Assembly: GCA_016793095.1 (NCBI GenBank)
Contig: JAEUJQ010000078.1
Coordinates: 1-64,000 of the forward strand
DNA: 64,000 bases
Source: Myxococcaceae bacterium
GTDB lineage: Bacteria > Myxococcota > Myxococcia > Myxococcales > Myxococcaceae
Reading direction: 5' to 3'
Part shown: one piece after another, positions 1-7,635 of the stretch
How positions within the stretch are numbered: position 1 is the stretch's first letter
Layout of the letters: each line of letters begins with the position of its first letter
Made by a program: the position numbers and the translations under genes
The notes under the pieces: model-generated
Databases searched by the model: none
What the model was told of the DNA's origin: nothing
Seen by the model: only the letters and a program-made list of their open reading frames with translations

Positions 1-167
1 GCGAACCAGCCCTTGACAAGCCGGTTATCTGCCGCGAGCGAGTCCCGATGTTCAAGCCAGGGTCCTCATGCCGCACTCAAGTGATCGATCTTGCTGCGTT
101 CTCGCACGCCATCGCGGTGCCAGATTGGGAACTGCACCCAACCTCGATCAGGCGGGCGCAGGTTCGT

Positions 168-989
168 TCAATCGCAGCACAGGATCGGCAGCGTCACATC
201 GCAGTTCGAAGTACCAATGATGCCACTCGTGATCCCGCTCGACATTCGAGGGTCGAACGTCAGCCCCAAACGGGTGAAGCCGACCTGCGACGCGGTAGAC
301 CAGCCATGACAGTCATCGGAATAGGCAGCGCCACCACCCGGGTAGCCTGTGTAGACGCCAGCCCCGCTCTTGATCCATCCATAGGGCAGATTCCCGCCGA
401 GTTCGTAGAAGCGAATCGCTTCGAACGCGGTGCACATGTGAGCGGTCGTCGATGCGTTGCAGGCCTGCTCGCAGAGTCGCTTGGCGGCTCTGTAGCCTGT
501 CAGGCTCCCGCTCTGGACGTTCCCGTTGGTGTTGGAGGTCGCCCCGCAGAAGAGCCCGTCAACCGTCGTCCTTCCACCATCGGGCACACTCAAGACGACC
601 CGATTCGCGCGTGAGGCCTCGATCGCGTACGGCGCAGCGCTCAGCCGGGTCCTCGGGAGCGCGGTGCCGCCGACAGAGACCTCGAGCCACAGGTCCGCGT
701 TGTTGGCGACGGCTCCCTGGCACCCCACATCAAGCGTCACGGTGAAGCGGCCCTGGGCGTCGAGCTCGCGCGATCTAGCCGGAGTGATGCACTTCTGGTT
801 TGGAGTCGCGGTTCCTCCCTGATCGACATCCCACAGGGAGATCCCGATGTTCTGTGGGGAGGCCAGCGGCGTACCGCCAGGTCCGAGCAACACACCCGCG
901 TACTGGAGCGCGCCAGTCCTGGGAATCCCGTCGCCAGCAGCCACTTGCGCGATGAGCGCGCCGATCAGCACGACCCAAGTAGTCCTCAT
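168..989 (-). CDS. Secreted Cys-rich surface protein, paralogue of 5445..6215
   Basis: 273 aa. The ATG at 989 is chosen because it follows a purine-rich AAGGGAGAGAG and opens a hydrophobic signal peptide (residues 1-19); the frame runs open further back to 1085 but without such features. Residues about 20-130 resemble the beta-sandwich module found at the front of many myxobacterial surface proteins (IPRTGALQYAGVLL, later LPRTRLSAAPYAIEA). The C-terminal 105 residues are Cys-rich with GYRAAK, TAHMC and the terminal ILCCD. The plus-strand protein at 5445 has the same order of motifs, so the two are paralogues. It is transcribed away from the caspase cassette across a 332-bp gap. Ligand and function are unknown; a surface adhesin or decoration protein is inference. 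Confidence 0.75.
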   Translation of the reverse strand: MRTTWVVLIGALIAQVAAGDGIPRTGALQYAGVLLGPGGTPLASPQNIGISLWDVDQGGTATPNQKCITPARSRELDAQGRFTVTLDVGCQGAVANNADLWLEVSVGGTALPRTRLSAAPYAIEASRANRVVLSVPDGGRTTVDGLFCGATSNTNGNVQSGSLTGYRAAKRLCEQACNASTTAHMCTAFEAIRFYELGGNLPYGWIKSGAGVYTGYPGGGAAYSDDCHGWSTASQVGFTRLGLTFDPRMSSGITSGIIGTSNCDVTLPILCCD

Positions 990-1321
990 GACTCTCTCCC
1001 TTGAAGCGTGAGAGCAAAGCACACGAGGTCGGCTGAACGTACAGTAAGGGCTTGAGGCCGGACAACGCGGCCGCCTTCGTCGCACTTCTGCGTGTCCCGA
1101 GCCGATTTGCCGCCGCGGGCCAGATGAGCCACGGCCAGGTTGTTCGATCTCAAGCCCTAACGTTCAGGGAGGCGGGCCTCGATCAGCGGCGCGCATCGGG
1201 CCGTCAGTTCCCGCACTGCCCGAGCCGATTCCCGTCTAGCGTCCGAAGCGGGCCGTTCACGCTTGCAGTCATCGACATTTGCCCGCAGCATGCGCCTTGC
1301 TCAAACTCGAGGGGAGCCCCC
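990..1321. promoter_or_regulatory. Divergent intergenic region with a long inverted repeat
   Basis: This 332-bp gap separates two divergently oriented genes (starts at 989 and 1322), so it must hold both promoters. No convincing -35/-10 pair could be picked. It contains an imperfect inverted repeat with arms at 1033-1056 and 1149-1167, and the 12-mer CCCGAGCCGATT occurs directly repeated near 1097 and 1218. A GAGGGGAG ribosome-binding site sits just before 1322. No gene is recognised here. Confidence 0.5.
1033..1167. repeat. Imperfect inverted repeat, about 20-bp arms
   Basis: Arm one (1033-1056) contains CTGAACGT and, after four extra bases, TAAGGGCTTGAG. Arm two (1149-1167) reads CTCAAGCCCTAACGTTCAG, its reverse complement apart from a 5-base difference in length. 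The arms are separated by about 92 bp. It could be an operator, a stem-loop or the remnant of a small mobile element; the sequence does not decide between these. Confidence 0.6.
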
Positions 1322-2494
1322 ATGTTCAGACGTCTGTCGATTGCCTTCGTGGCCGCCACGCTAGTCACTGCTTGTCCGAAGACCAACTCCGGATTCGAGA
1401 CCGATCGCGTTGAGCGACCCATCGTGCTGCCTGGCAAGGCATCGGTGTTTGTGCGCGCCACGTTCGACTCCGATGCGTCGAACCTGATCGGCCAGTTCTT
1501 GCCCGACTCCGTCGGTGATGAGCAGGCGGACGAGAGTCAGGCGGGCCGGACCCGCTGCTCCGAGTTCATCAAGCCGAAGAAGATCGCCGCGTCGGGCGAG
1601 GTCGAAGACGTCTTCGGTGCCTCCGCAAGTGTTGGCGGCAAGGTGGGCGTGAAGGGCGTCGTACAGATCCAGGGTGAACGCAAGGCCACCAACGCCGTGC
1701 GCATCAAGTACACGGCGCTCGAGAAGTACGTCGCCGATGTCGACACGAAGGGCCTCTACGAGTGCTGCCAGAACGCGCCGGATCAGTGCCCCGGCCGATA
1801 CATCAGCCAGACGCTCGCTGGCGATGGACGCATCTTCGTCGCCACCGAGAAGCAGAATAGCGTTGGTGTGGAGGCAGAGGGCTCATTCAAGCACATCCCC
1901 ATCTCGGCCGACGCCTTCTACAAGGACGGGGTGAAGTGGGAGCGCACCACCGAGTTCAAGGGTCAACACTTCGCGTTTTCGATGTCACGCGTGCTCGCGC
2001 CGTCGCCCATCGCAACCAATAGCTGCGACTGGGTGAACAACATTCCCCGCAGCCTCGACGGGCAGTACTTTGTGGGCGTGTCCGAGCCGATGCCGTCCGA
2101 GCGCGTCGCCCGCGACATGGCGATGCGAGAGGCCCGCGCGCAGGTCGTGAAGTACATCGGCGAGTACCTCGAGCAGGGCTCTTCCTCGAGCCAGAACATC
2201 AAGGGCGCGCTCGGTGCGGCCGGCGGTGAGCTCGAGCAGAACTCCACCGTCGACGCTATCGCCAACGGCGTCGCCAAGCTCGTGAAGGACGAGCGGTGGT
2301 GCGGGCCGGAGAAGTCCGAGACGCCGAAGGGCACCCTTCAGACGATGAAGGTGCTCGCGTTCTTCCCGAACTCCGAGCGCGCTGCCGCCGCCCGCATCCA
2401 GCTGCAGACGCTGATGGACGTGCTCAAGCAGAAGGGCAAGCTGACGCCGGCGCTCGAGGCGCAGTTCCAGAAGTCCATCGCCGACGTGAAGTGA
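1322..2494 (+). CDS. LPP20-like lipoprotein heading the caspase operon
   Basis: 390 aa. ATG at 1322 follows GAGGGGAG at good spacing. The signal peptide ends in LVTAC with lipid-attachment Cys18, so this is a predicted lipoprotein. Residues about 256-290 (SEPMPSERVARDMAMREAR) resemble the LPP20-type region of bacterial lipoproteins, where an Ala/Arg-rich helix follows a short glycine segment. The middle of the protein has several Cys and repeated Gly/Val strands. The stop is 4 bp before the next ATG (2499), so the gene is the first of a three-gene unit with the DUF4384-like protein and the caspase-like peptidase. A role as envelope partner or sensor for the peptidase is inference from context. 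Confidence 0.75.
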   Translation: MFRRLSIAFVAATLVTACPKTNSGFETDRVERPIVLPGKASVFVRATFDSDASNLIGQFLPDSVGDEQADESQAGRTRCSEFIKPKKIAASGEVEDVFGASASVGGKVGVKGVVQIQGERKATNAVRIKYTALEKYVADVDTKGLYECCQNAPDQCPGRYISQTLAGDGRIFVATEKQNSVGVEAEGSFKHIPISADAFYKDGVKWERTTEFKGQHFAFSMSRVLAPSPIATNSCDWVNNIPRSLDGQYFVGVSEPMPSERVARDMAMREARAQVVKYIGEYLEQGSSSSQNIKGALGAAGGELEQNSTVDAIANGVAKLVKDERWCGPEKSETPKGTLQTMKVLAFFPNSERAAAARIQLQTLMDVLKQKGKLTPALEAQFQKSIADVK

Positions 2495-2498
2495 GCCA

Positions 2499-3788
2499 AT
2501 GCTCGGCGCGCTCGTCCTCGCCCTGCTGACTGCGGAGCCCCCGCAGTGCACGGGCAAGCTGGTCCCGCCCAACGGCTACCGCCAGAAGACGGTGTTGATG
2601 CCGAAGGGCGGCGCCGAGGCGCTCGAGGCCGCGAAGCTCGAGGCGCGCCGGCAGCTGCGTGAGAACCTCTGCACCGGCAGCGACTGCGAGGGCCTCGACC
2701 AGCGCATCATCGACTGGGTCCTCACGGAGCAGGGCGACAAGGCCTGCGCCACCGTCGTCATCGAGGAGACGGACTTCAAGGCCTGGCAGAACGAGCTCAC
2801 CGCCGCGAAGGTGGACGACCAGTTCCGCGTCGTCCTGCGCGAGCTGTTCCCGCAACCGGCAGCCGATGCCGGTGTCGAGGTAAAGGGCAAGAAGCCGAAG
2901 GGCAAGAAGGAGCCCGAGCTCAAGGTCGCGGTCGTCGTCGGCAACGTGAAGGACGACGGCGCCCTCGGCAGCCAGCGCGCGCTGTGGATCGCCCGCAAGA
3001 TGGAGCACGCCCTGAGCGAGGCAGGCATCACGCAGGTGACGCCGCCCGACGGGTGGACGGGCCGCGGCGTGCCTCCGAACGCCTCGAGCGCGCTCATCGG
3101 TGACGTGCTGACGCGTGAGGAGAAGGGCCGGCCGCACGTCGACATCACGTGGACGGCCATCTTCCCTGATGGTCGCTCGAAGGCCTCGCCGTACATCTCG
3201 ATGCTCGCGTCCGTCGCGCCGAAGGGGCCGCAGCCGGTCGACAAGCTGGCCGTCACCGACATGGTGAGCGTCGAGATCGAGGACCAGGCCTCGCACCATG
3301 GTGCGATGTGCAACGGCCAGCGCACGCAGCTGTTCGTCTCGTCGAAGGAAGACCGCTGCCTGCTGGTCTTCGATGTCTGGGGCGACCCGGGCGCCGAGAA
3401 GGGCCTGCTCATCTTCCCGAACGAGGCGAGAACGGACTGCACCGTGCGCATGGGAGAGAAGCTCAAGGCTGCTGGTGACGAAGGCTTCGCAGTGATGCTC
3501 GACCCGAAGTTCGAGACTGAGCGCTTCATCGTCGTGGCGGCTCCATCACGCGCCGAGCTGCCGATGGCGCTCAAGAAGCTGTGGGGCACCTGCGCGCTCT
3601 CTCCGGCGCAGATCGCCGTCCTCAAGGACAAGAGCCTCGGGGTGGACCGCGCCGAGCAGTCGTTCCGCGTGTTGCCTGCGAAGAACCCGAACTGTGGCGA
3701 CGTACCGATGCCCGACCCGGCGATGTTCAAGCAGGCCGAGCAGGACCTGAAGCGGTTGGCTGTCTGCAAAGCGAAGGAGAACCCATGA
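2499..3788 (+). CDS. Secreted DUF4384-like protein of the caspase operon
   Basis: 429 aa. It starts 4 bp after the upstream stop and its own stop overlaps the next start as ATGA, so translation is probably coupled. A short hydrophobic leader (residues 1-12) suggests export. Residues 35-100 carry an Ala/Arg-rich segment (EAAKLEARRQL) like that of its upstream neighbour; residues 128-138 are a Lys-rich hinge. Residues about 275-355 fit the DUF4384 pattern (a strand with LLVFDVWG, then LLIFPNE, then ERFIVVAAPSRAELP), a domain commonly fused or adjacent to bacterial caspase-like peptidases. This makes it a probable regulatory or substrate-binding partner of the downstream peptidase. The DUF4384 match is by eye and moderate. 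Confidence 0.7.
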   Translation: MLGALVLALLTAEPPQCTGKLVPPNGYRQKTVLMPKGGAEALEAAKLEARRQLRENLCTGSDCEGLDQRIIDWVLTEQGDKACATVVIEETDFKAWQNELTAAKVDDQFRVVLRELFPQPAADAGVEVKGKKPKGKKEPELKVAVVVGNVKDDGALGSQRALWIARKMEHALSEAGITQVTPPDGWTGRGVPPNASSALIGDVLTREEKGRPHVDITWTAIFPDGRSKASPYISMLASVAPKGPQPVDKLAVTDMVSVEIEDQASHHGAMCNGQRTQLFVSSKEDRCLLVFDVWGDPGAEKGLLIFPNEARTDCTVRMGEKLKAAGDEGFAVMLDPKFETERFIVVAAPSRAELPMALKKLWGTCALSPAQIAVLKDKSLGVDRAEQSFRVLPAKNPNCGDVPMPDPAMFKQAEQDLKRLAVCKAKENP

Positions 3789-5017
3789 GGCCACTTGTCA
3801 TCGCGCTGCTCGTCCCGTTCTCGGTGCTCGCACAGGAGGCCGCGGCTCCGGCCGCCGTCCCGCACGACGCGAATGACGTCGCGCTCATCGTCGGCATCGA
3901 GAAGTACGCCTTCGTCGAGAAGGTGGCCGGCGCGAAGCAGAACGCGCTCGACTGGAACGACTACCTGAAGGCGCGGGGCGCGACGACGTACCTGCTGCTC
4001 GACAACGAGGCGACCGACGAGCGCATCATGGAGGCGGCGAAGAAGGTGGCCGCCGACGCGCACGAAGGCAAGCGCGTGTGGTTCATCTTCATCGGCCACG
4101 GCGCGCCCATGCCGCCAAAGACGGGGCCCGATGGAAAGTTGACCGAGGGCGAGTCGGGCCTGGTGGCGGTAGACGCGCAGCAGGACGCGAAGAGCCTGCA
4201 GAACAGAAGCGTGCCGCTCAGCGCCGTGCTCGCCGAGCTGAGCAAGGGGCCTCAACGGGAGACGGTGGCCGTCGTCGACGCCTGCTTCAGCGGGAAGACC
4301 TCGAGCGGCTCCCTCGCGCCGGGGCTGCAGCCGCTCATCGCGTTGCGCTCGGTGGCGAAGGCGCGCGTGGTGCAGATGACGGCAGGAAAGAGTGACGAGT
4401 TCGCGGGGCCGCTCCCGGGGTATGGCCGACCGGCGTTCACGTACCTGATGCTGGGCGCGCTGAAGGGCTGGGGTGACGCGAACACCGACGGCGTCGTCAC
4501 GAGCCGTGAGGCGGTGGACTACGCGCAGGACGTGCTGAGGAGGATCCTCACCGACCGGAACCAGACGCCCGAGCTCACCGGTGAAGACGTCCAGCTGGGC
4601 CAGAGCCTCGGGGAGAAGGGCCCGTCGCTCGACGAGTTTCAGGCGAAGGCGCGCGAGGCGAACATCGTGAGTGTGTCGACGACGGGGGCGCCGGTGGTGA
4701 ACACGGGACGGCGAACCGCGGGGTGGGTGACGCTTGGTGTGGGTGGCGCTGTCGGTGTCGTGGCCATCATCCTCGGCCAGGTGGCGAGCGGCACGGCGAA
4801 CGCCGCGCAAATGGAGCAGAGCGCTGCCACGGCCACGACGAAGTACGGCGAAGCGAAGACGCTGGCGCTGGTGACGGACATCGGGTTCGGCCTGGCGGCG
4901 GCGGCGGCAGTGACGGGCATCGTGCTGGTGGCGACGTCGTCGAGCGGTGATGCCGTGGTGCTCTCGCCGTTCGTGTCGTCGTCCGTCGCGGGCGCAGCGC
5001 TCTCGGGACGGTTCTGA
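3785..5017 (+). CDS. Caspase-like (C14) cysteine peptidase with two C-terminal membrane segments
   Basis: 410 aa, start overlapping the previous stop (ATGA). Signal peptide 1-16 (cleavage near VLAQ). The caspase fold covers about residues 30-265: ALIVGIEKY opens it, the catalytic His is His105 in IFIGHGAP and the catalytic Cys is Cys167 in VVDACFSG. A canonical EF-hand-like loop follows (DANTDGVVTSRE, Asp231-Glu242), common in bacterial caspase-like proteins and suggesting Ca2+ dependence. Two hydrophobic segments (about 314-333 and 362-383) would anchor the C-terminus. Caspase-like peptidases of this kind cleave after basic or acidic residues; specificity cannot be told here. With a signal peptide it should act in the periplasm or envelope rather than the cytoplasm, unlike most apoptotic-type bacterial caspases. 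Confidence 0.9.
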   Translation: MRPLVIALLVPFSVLAQEAAAPAAVPHDANDVALIVGIEKYAFVEKVAGAKQNALDWNDYLKARGATTYLLLDNEATDERIMEAAKKVAADAHEGKRVWFIFIGHGAPMPPKTGPDGKLTEGESGLVAVDAQQDAKSLQNRSVPLSAVLAELSKGPQRETVAVVDACFSGKTSSGSLAPGLQPLIALRSVAKARVVQMTAGKSDEFAGPLPGYGRPAFTYLMLGALKGWGDANTDGVVTSREAVDYAQDVLRRILTDRNQTPELTGEDVQLGQSLGEKGPSLDEFQAKAREANIVSVSTTGAPVVNTGRRTAGWVTLGVGGAVGVVAIILGQVASGTANAAQMEQSAATATTKYGEAKTLALVTDIGFGLAAAAAVTGIVLVATSSSGDAVVLSPFVSSSVAGAALSGRF

Positions 5018-5019
5018 CG

Positions 5020-5448
5020 ATGAAGCTCCGAACGACGCTTGCGATGGTCGTCGTGCTCTCGGGGTGTTCCCTGCTCATCGGGAGTGAGCCCAGCGTTCTG
5101 GGAAAGACGTGTGAGAAGGACGCCGACTGCGGCGGAGCGAATCGCTGTGTGGCGAGCCGCTGCGTGCTGCCTGATGGCGGAGCGGGGACTGGTGGCGGGA
5201 CGAGCGGCATGGGTGGTGGGTCAGCGACGGGTGGTGGGTCGGCGACAGGTGGTGGGTCGGCGACCGGGGGTGGCTCGGCGACCGGTGGCGGCTCCGCGAT
5301 GCCTGTCGTCATCGGTGGAATCCGCTCCGTTTCCGGAAGCGCCTCCGCAGATGGCGGCCTTCGGATCGTCGACGATGGCTTCGAGTCGATTCAGCGTGCG
5401 TGCACTCCGGATGGTGGAATCTGCGTCGTCGGAGGGATTGTCCCGTGA
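5020..5448 (+). CDS. Small lipoprotein with the shared CS-LIG headpiece and Gly/Ser linker
   Basis: 142 aa, 2 bp after the caspase stop. Lipobox LSGC with Cys16, then the headpiece SLLIGSEPSVLGKTC, paired Cys residues and LPDGG. This headpiece recurs in the two kelch lipoproteins at 6226 and 7635. It is followed by a GGGSATGGGSATG linker and a short C-terminal piece ending CVVGGIVP. The linker carries no recognisable binding domain, so this may be a headpiece-only or shortened family member. Its GTGA stop/start overlap with the next gene suggests the two are co-translated. Confidence 0.75.
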   Translation: MKLRTTLAMVVVLSGCSLLIGSEPSVLGKTCEKDADCGGANRCVASRCVLPDGGAGTGGGTSGMGGGSATGGGSATGGGSATGGGSATGGGSAMPVVIGGIRSVSGSASADGGLRIVDDGFESIQRACTPDGGICVVGGIVP

Positions 5449-6215
5449 TTCGAGGAAGCCTGATCTTCGGACTCCTGTCGGCGACGACCCTCGCGCAGGG
5501 CTTTCCATCGGCACCGCAGTTGGTCTACCGAGGTGTCGTCGTCGCTGGTTCGCTCGGTAACGCTGCTCCAATGCGATTGACACTGTGGAAGTCAGCGAAC
5601 GGCACACAAGCGGCGGACCAACTCCGCGGCGCAAACGTGTTGAGTCAGAACGTCACCATTGAGCCAGGCGGCAGGTTCGAGGTGCCGCTTCACGATTCGT
5701 GCATCGATGCGATTCGGAACAACGGGGACGTGTGGTCCCAACTCGAGATCAACACCACACCCGTTGGCCCCCGAAGCCCCCTCAAGGCAGTGCCGTTCGC
5801 TGTTGAAGCAGAGCGAACTACGCGTCACACAGTGAGGCGAGACGGTGGCACTATTTCCGTCGGAGGCGTCTTCTGCGGTCTTGCTGGGCCGACCACCGGG
5901 ATAATCACGGCCGCAGGAGGGCTCTCGGGCTACCGGGCCGCGAAGGTGATGTGCGAGGCCGTTCAAGGCTGTACCAGGACGGCGCACATGTGCACGACGG
6001 ATGAGGTCATCCGAACGACGGCGCTCGGCGTTGTGCTGCCTGAGTCTGGGCTCTACGCACGAGGAGCGATGGCGCTCCACGGCTCAACCGCCTGGGCCAA
6101 CGACTGCAATGGATACACTGATTCGGTGAATTCTGTTGCGAGTGTCTGGTCACCTGTTGGGTTCGCGGGGAATTCAGATTGCAGCACAATGCAGAAGATC
6201 CTCTGCTGCGACTGA
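5445..6215 (+). CDS. Secreted Cys-rich surface protein, paralogue of 168..989
   Basis: 256 aa. GTG at 5445 overlaps the upstream TGA and is preceded by GGAGGG. Signal peptide 1-17 (ATTLAQG). Residues about 18-125 form the same surface beta-sandwich type as the paralogue (APQLVYRGVVV at the start, SPLKAVPFAVEAE at the end). The C-terminal Cys-rich domain has GYRAAKVMCE, TAHMCTTDEVIR and ends ILCCD. Its base composition is visibly less GC-rich than its neighbours, as for the paralogue, which may point to a different history. Function unknown; probably a surface-exposed binding protein delivered with the lipoproteins around it. Confidence 0.75.
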   Translation: MIRGSLIFGLLSATTLAQGFPSAPQLVYRGVVVAGSLGNAAPMRLTLWKSANGTQAADQLRGANVLSQNVTIEPGGRFEVPLHDSCIDAIRNNGDVWSQLEINTTPVGPRSPLKAVPFAVEAERTTRHTVRRDGGTISVGGVFCGLAGPTTGIITAAGGLSGYRAAKVMCEAVQGCTRTAHMCTTDEVIRTTALGVVLPESGLYARGAMALHGSTAWANDCNGYTDSVNSVASVWSPVGFAGNSDCSTMQKILCCD

Positions 6216-6225
6216 GAGAACTCCG

Positions 6226-7635
6226 ATGTGCGATCTGCGTCCTGCTGGCATGCATGCGCTCGGTCGGGTTCCTCTCCTTGCGCTCGCGCTTGCCGTGGGG
6301 AACGGTTGCTCAGTCCTGATTGGCGACGAGCCGGACCTTGTCGGCAAGCAGTGCAGCACGACTGCGCAATGTGGCGCTGAAGCCCGCTGTGTCGCGGGAA
6401 GCTGCGTCGCGCTCGACGGTGGGACTGGCGGCGGCTCGAGCGCGGGAGGCAGTGCGAGCGGCGGCACAGGAGGTGGCTCGGCGGCTGGTGGCTCGGCGGC
6501 TGGTGGCTCGGCGGCTGGTGGCTCGGCGGCTGGTGGCTCGGCGGCTGGCGGCTCGTCGGCTGGTGGCTCCACGGGTGGCGGCTCCACGGCTGGGGGATCG
6601 ACAGGGGGCGGGGCGAGCGACGCCGGGGCACCTGACGCAGGCTTCATCAACACCTGGGTGCGGCTGACGCCCATGGGGAGCATTACGGACCGCGGGCAGC
6701 CGGTAGTCGGCACGGATGCAGCGTCCGGCTCGATCTTCGTCTTCGGCGGAGCTTCATCCGCAGGCTTCCTTTCGGACACCTGGAAGCTCTCTGTGCCTCA
6801 AACCCAGCTCACCTGGTCGCAGGTCCTCGCGTCGGGAACACCCCCACCCCAGCGTTCTGGGTTTGCGACTGTCTTCGACTCGGCCCGCCGGAAGCTCTAC
6901 GTGCACGGCGGCTACGTCGATGCAGCTTCGGGTGACGGCACAACGTGGGCGTTCGACGTTGCGACCACCACCTGGTCCGTCGTCTCGACCTCGGGGCCGG
7001 CCCGCAGCTACGCCGCCATGGCCTTCGACCCCACCCGCAACGTCGCACTGCTCTTCGGCGGTCGTATCCAGCCAAACGACATCGATCAGAACGATGTCTG
7101 GCAGTTCAACGGAACCTCCTGGACTCAGCTCACCGTCTCGGGGACACCTCCTCCGGCTCGTGAAGACCACAGTGCGTTCTTCGACCCCGTCGGGAACACT
7201 CTGTTCATCTTCGGCGGCTTCGTCTCGCCCGGCGATCCGGATGCCAACGGTCGCTCCGACACCTGGGCGCTCAGCGGCTTTGGAGGCGGCACGCCAACGT
7301 GGCAGCAGGTGAGCGCCGCTCCGGTGCCACCGGCGCGCTGGGGCGCCGGCGTTGCGTACGACCCGGACCGACGTCTCTTCGTGCTGTTCGGTGGGGCTGG
7401 CGCACGCTTTGGCGCGAACGCCGTGCTCCGCGGTGACACGTGGACGTTCAATCCCGCCACGCTCTCCTGGCGTGAGGGCCTGAACGGACAGCCGCCGCTC
7501 ACGTCACCATCTGCGCGCTACAAGCTCGGGCTCACCTGGTCGCCTCTTCACCAGCGCGTGCTGCTCTTCGGCGGCTTCGGGCCTTTCGGCTCGAACATGT
7601 CGTACAGCGACACCTGGGTGTACGGAGGGCCGTAA
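6226..7635 (+). CDS. Kelch-propeller lipoprotein (first of two)
   Basis: 469 aa from ATG 6226 (a GAGAG lies at suitable spacing; ATG 6250 is an alternative). A signal peptide precedes the headpiece CSVLIGDEPDLVGKQC, a Cys-pair segment and CVALDGG. A Gly/Ser/Ala linker (SAAGG repeats, about 6420-6620) leads to a C-terminal beta-propeller with kelch motifs FVFGG, YVHGG, LLFGG, FIFGG, VLFGG, LLFGG, each followed by a TW or W strand. Kelch propellers bind proteins or glycans. The residue before the lipid Cys is Gly, but -2 is Asn, so the lipobox is not ideal. The stop overlaps the next start (TAATG). Confidence 0.85.
   Translation: MCDLRPAGMHALGRVPLLALALAVGNGCSVLIGDEPDLVGKQCSTTAQCGAEARCVAGSCVALDGGTGGGSSAGGSASGGTGGGSAAGGSAAGGSAAGGSAAGGSAAGGSSAGGSTGGGSTAGGSTGGGASDAGAPDAGFINTWVRLTPMGSITDRGQPVVGTDAASGSIFVFGGASSAGFLSDTWKLSVPQTQLTWSQVLASGTPPPQRSGFATVFDSARRKLYVHGGYVDAASGDGTTWAFDVATTTWSVVSTSGPARSYAAMAFDPTRNVALLFGGRIQPNDIDQNDVWQFNGTSWTQLTVSGTPPPAREDHSAFFDPVGNTLFIFGGFVSPGDPDANGRSDTWALSGFGGGTPTWQQVSAAPVPPARWGAGVAYDPDRRLFVLFGGAGARFGANAVLRGDTWTFNPATLSWREGLNGQPPLTSPSARYKLGLTWSPLHQRVLLFGGFGPFGSNMSYSDTWVYGGP

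Noticed and set aside
1..167. Possible gene end at the left edge
   Set aside because: No frame with good codon bias continues here beyond the stop at 168; nothing recognisable.
2576..4810. A 744-codon open frame antisense to the DUF4384-like and caspase genes
   Set aside because: In very GC-rich DNA the frames opposite real genes stay open; it is Arg/His/Leu-rich without domain, start signal or signal peptide, and the plus strand carries clear catalytic motifs.
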